From Candidatus Dormiibacterota bacterium (GTDB lineage: Bacteria > Vulcanimicrobiota > Vulcanimicrobiia > Vulcanimicrobiales > Vulcanimicrobiaceae), in NCBI GenBank assembly GCA_035532035.1, contig DATKRS010000035.1, forward strand, positions 1 to 64,000: DNA of 64,000 bases. The letters are read 5' to 3'. Positions 62,246 to 64,000 of the stretch are shown here, piece by piece; position 1 is the first letter of the stretch, and the number at the start of each line of letters is the position of its first letter. Below the pieces are notes generated by a model that worked only from the letters and a program-made list of their open reading frames with translations, did no database searches and was not told where the DNA came from. Made by a program: the position numbers and the translations under genes.

Positions 62246-62248
62246 CTC

Positions 62249-62671
62249 CTACGGGAGTTCCCGCACCGCAACGCGCCCGTTCTCCAGGCTGACCTCGACG
62301 CGGGCCCAGCCGGTGAGAACGCAGACTGCGCGCATTCCCGCAGCACGCGCTGCGCTCATGCCCGACGAGCTGTCCTCGAAGACGACGCACTCGTGCGCAA
62401 GCACGCCGAGCATCTCAGCGGCGTGCAAATAGCCCTCCGGCGAAGGCTTGGGCGTGTTGACGTCGTCCGCGCTGACGAGCACGCGCGGTACCGGCAACCG
62501 GCCGCGCTGGAGCAGCGAGACCGCAAGCTCGCGAGGGCATGACGTCACGATCGCCCAGGGCAGCGGCGCGATGCGCGCCAGAAGCTCGCCCGCACCTTCG
62601 CAAGCGTTACCGCGGCCGTCTACGAGCGTCCCGAAGAGATCGAAGAGTGCGGCGGCATACGAAAGACCCAT
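62249..62671 (-). CDS. Small HAD phosphatase with minimal cap
   Basis: At 140 residues it is much shorter than usual subfamily I HAD enzymes (~210-230). Motif I is LFDLFGTLVDG (DxFGT form), motif II IVTSCPRELA, motif III NTPKPSPEGYL and motif IV VVFEDSSSGMSAARAAG, so the catalytic core is complete. Only ~30 residues separate motifs I and II, leaving almost no cap domain. It could be a phosphatase for large or flat substrates. Its stop faces that of the LTxxQ-like gene, three bases apart. Confidence 0.88.
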   Translation of the reverse strand: MGLSYAAALFDLFGTLVDGRGNACEGAGELLARIAPLPWAIVTSCPRELAVSLLQRGRLPVPRVLVSADDVNTPKPSPEGYLHAAEMLGVLAHECVVFEDSSSGMSAARAAGMRAVCVLTGWARVEVSLENGRVAVRELP

Positions 62672-62691
62672 CTCCTTGATATACTACCGTC

Positions 62692-63999
62692 ATGCGGACG
62701 GGATCCGTCGGGCCGGCTCTCTTGGTTGGCCTCGCTCTCGCGGCGACGGCCTGCGCCGGCGGCTCCGGGAGCCAAAACCTCTCGTACCCCGGCGGACGGG
62801 CAGGCGCGCCGTCTCCCAGCTCGTGCAGGAGCGGATTCGCTACGCCGGATCCGAACGCCGTCGGCCCCTCGCCCGCGCCGATGCCATCCGGCTTGACCCT
62901 ACCAGCGGGTTTCAGCGGCGCGATCGTCGCCAACGTGCCCAAAGCCAGGGAGCTCGCAATAGCACCGAACGGGGACCTTTTCGTCGGCACCGAGGGGAGC
63001 AGCGTTTTCATCGTTGCGCACGCCGACGATGCGGGCGCGGCCGCCACGCCGCAGATCTTTTGGACCGATCCTAACGGTGACGGCCCGAACGCGGGCGTTG
63101 CGTTGTCGCTCCAAGAATGCGCGCTCTACGTCGGGAGCAACACGGCCGTATGGATGGTCGGCTATCACCCGGGGGATAGAAGCGAATCTAGCGCACTGCA
63201 CGTTGCGAGCGTTCGAACCGGCGGCGTCCCCGCGGGAAGCGACGGCGACGTGCATCGAACGACGTCGGTTGCGTTCACGCAAGGCGCACTCTTCGTCTCC
63301 ATCGGATCGTCGTGCAACGCCTGCACGGAGGTCGACCCGACACGCGCAGTGGTGCTGCAGTTTGCGCCGACGGGCGGCAGCTACACGACGAAAGCTCATC
63401 GCATCCGCAATGCCATGGCGCTCGCCGTCGATCCCGTAAGCGGGCACCTCTGGGTTGCCGGAGCCGGGCAAGACGGCCTTCCCTACGCCCATCCGTACGA
63501 GTTCGCGGACGACCTGAGCGCGCACGCAGGCAACGCCGACTACGGCTGGCCCGACTGCGAGGAGAATCACGTCGCGTATGTCTCCGGTTCGAACTGCGCC
63601 GCCACCGTCGCGCCGATCGTCGAGCTGCCCGCGTATTCGACCATGATCGGAGCGACGTTCTATCCCGCACATCAAACCGGCACGAACGCGTTCCCCGCAC
63701 GCTTCGGCGGCGGGCTCTTCCTGGCGGCACACGGCTCGTGGCATACCATTCCGGGGAGCTCCAGCTACTCCGCAGCGCCGCAAGTCGTCTTCATCTCGAT
63801 GAACGGCGACACGCCGTCGACCCCGGTCAACTGGAGCGATCCTACCATGCAGTGGCAGACGTTCCTCGGCGGATTTCAACAAGACGGAACCGATCGAATC
63901 GGACGCCCGACCGGAATCGTCGTCGGGCCGACCGGTTCGCTCTTCGTCGCCGACGATCAAACCGGGAACGTCTACCGCATCAGACCAACGGGTCCGTAG
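62692..63999 (+). CDS. Sorbosone/glucose dehydrogenase-like lipoprotein
   Basis: This 435-residue protein has a lipoprotein signal (LLVGLALAATACAGG). The body is a beta-propeller of the GSDH/L-sorbosone dehydrogenase type: LPAGFSGAIVANVPKARELA, APNGDLFVGTEGSS, NAMALAVDPVSGHLWVAGAG, ADYGWPDCEENHV, FGGGLFLAAHGSWH and GPTGSLFVADDQTGNVYRI. Several cysteines could form disulfides. Relatives bind PQQ and calcium and oxidise sugars, but many such lipoproteins have no shown activity. The stop lies two bases before the window end. Confidence 0.88.
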   Translation: MRTGSVGPALLVGLALAATACAGGSGSQNLSYPGGRAGAPSPSSCRSGFATPDPNAVGPSPAPMPSGLTLPAGFSGAIVANVPKARELAIAPNGDLFVGTEGSSVFIVAHADDAGAAATPQIFWTDPNGDGPNAGVALSLQECALYVGSNTAVWMVGYHPGDRSESSALHVASVRTGGVPAGSDGDVHRTTSVAFTQGALFVSIGSSCNACTEVDPTRAVVLQFAPTGGSYTTKAHRIRNAMALAVDPVSGHLWVAGAGQDGLPYAHPYEFADDLSAHAGNADYGWPDCEENHVAYVSGSNCAATVAPIVELPAYSTMIGATFYPAHQTGTNAFPARFGGGLFLAAHGSWHTIPGSSSYSAAPQVVFISMNGDTPSTPVNWSDPTMQWQTFLGGFQQDGTDRIGRPTGIVVGPTGSLFVADDQTGNVYRIRPTGP

Positions 64000-64000
64000 T

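Overview
The window is a compact, GC-rich (roughly 63-65% by eye) bacterial chromosome segment with about 60 protein genes, four tRNAs and one SRP RNA. Neighbouring genes very often overlap through ATGA or GTGA junctions, GTG starts are frequent, and no gap longer than about 350 bases lacks a gene. Lipoproteins, a secretin and type IV pilus genes point to a diderm cell. Short HisG with HisZ, a class II ribonucleotide reductase, ThyX, a Thermus/Rickettsia-type isocitrate dehydrogenase and many orphan secreted proteins fit an uncultured lineage such as Candidatus Eremiobacterota (WPS-2). That placement is an inference from gene content, not from a marker-gene tree. I see no phage, insertion sequence or CRISPR array.

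Layout. 1-5.9 kb (minus): a truncated membrane protein, a Pro-Arg-His tRNA cluster, and an M23 peptidase-yggT-lepA-rdgB-GNAT operon with the SRP RNA upstream. 5.9-16.7 kb: tyrosine/homogentisate catabolism (hmgA, fahA, an unknown protein coupled to fahA, hppD) running directly into deoC, an aldehyde dehydrogenase, a peptide-binding lipoprotein and isocitrate dehydrogenase. 16.7-22.4 kb: signal peptidase, a ferritin-like protein, an aldehyde dehydrogenase remnant without a catalytic domain, a stand-alone EAL protein, tRNA-Ser, a beta-propeller lipoprotein and yqeG-aroE. 22.4-26.6 kb: nrdJ, interrupted by a 157-residue mini-intein and preceded by NrdR-type boxes that overlap the likely promoter. 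26.7-33.1 kb: multicopper oxidase, a PDZ-membrane-GAF sensor, and an acetyltransferase/amine oxidase/secreted protein operon.

33.2-43.6 kb (minus): one tightly coupled 13-gene type IV pilus operon, pilB-pilT-pilC-sigma factor-pilin-CcdA-like-TPR-prepilin peptidase-pilM-N-O-P-Q. It contains its own sigma-70-family factor and a CcdA-like thiol transporter beside a pilin with exactly two cysteines. 43.8-57.1 kb: thyX, ftsZ, ftsA, then a chemoreceptor and a small exported protein on the other strand, then ftsQ at the end of a dnaE-hisZ-hisG-hisD-HAD-ftsQ operon. 57.1-64 kb: GAF-GGDEF cyclase with a PAP2 protein, VOC protein and DmpA-type peptidase, ATP-type PEP carboxykinase, an LTxxQ-like secreted protein, a capless HAD phosphatase and a sorbosone/glucose dehydrogenase-like lipoprotein.

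The most interesting leads are the pilus operon with a built-in sigma factor and thiol-redox protein, the unknown fahA-coupled protein standing where a maleylacetoacetate isomerase would be expected, the mini-intein placed exactly at the predicted redox cysteine of NrdJ, and the conserved-looking half-aldehyde dehydrogenase.
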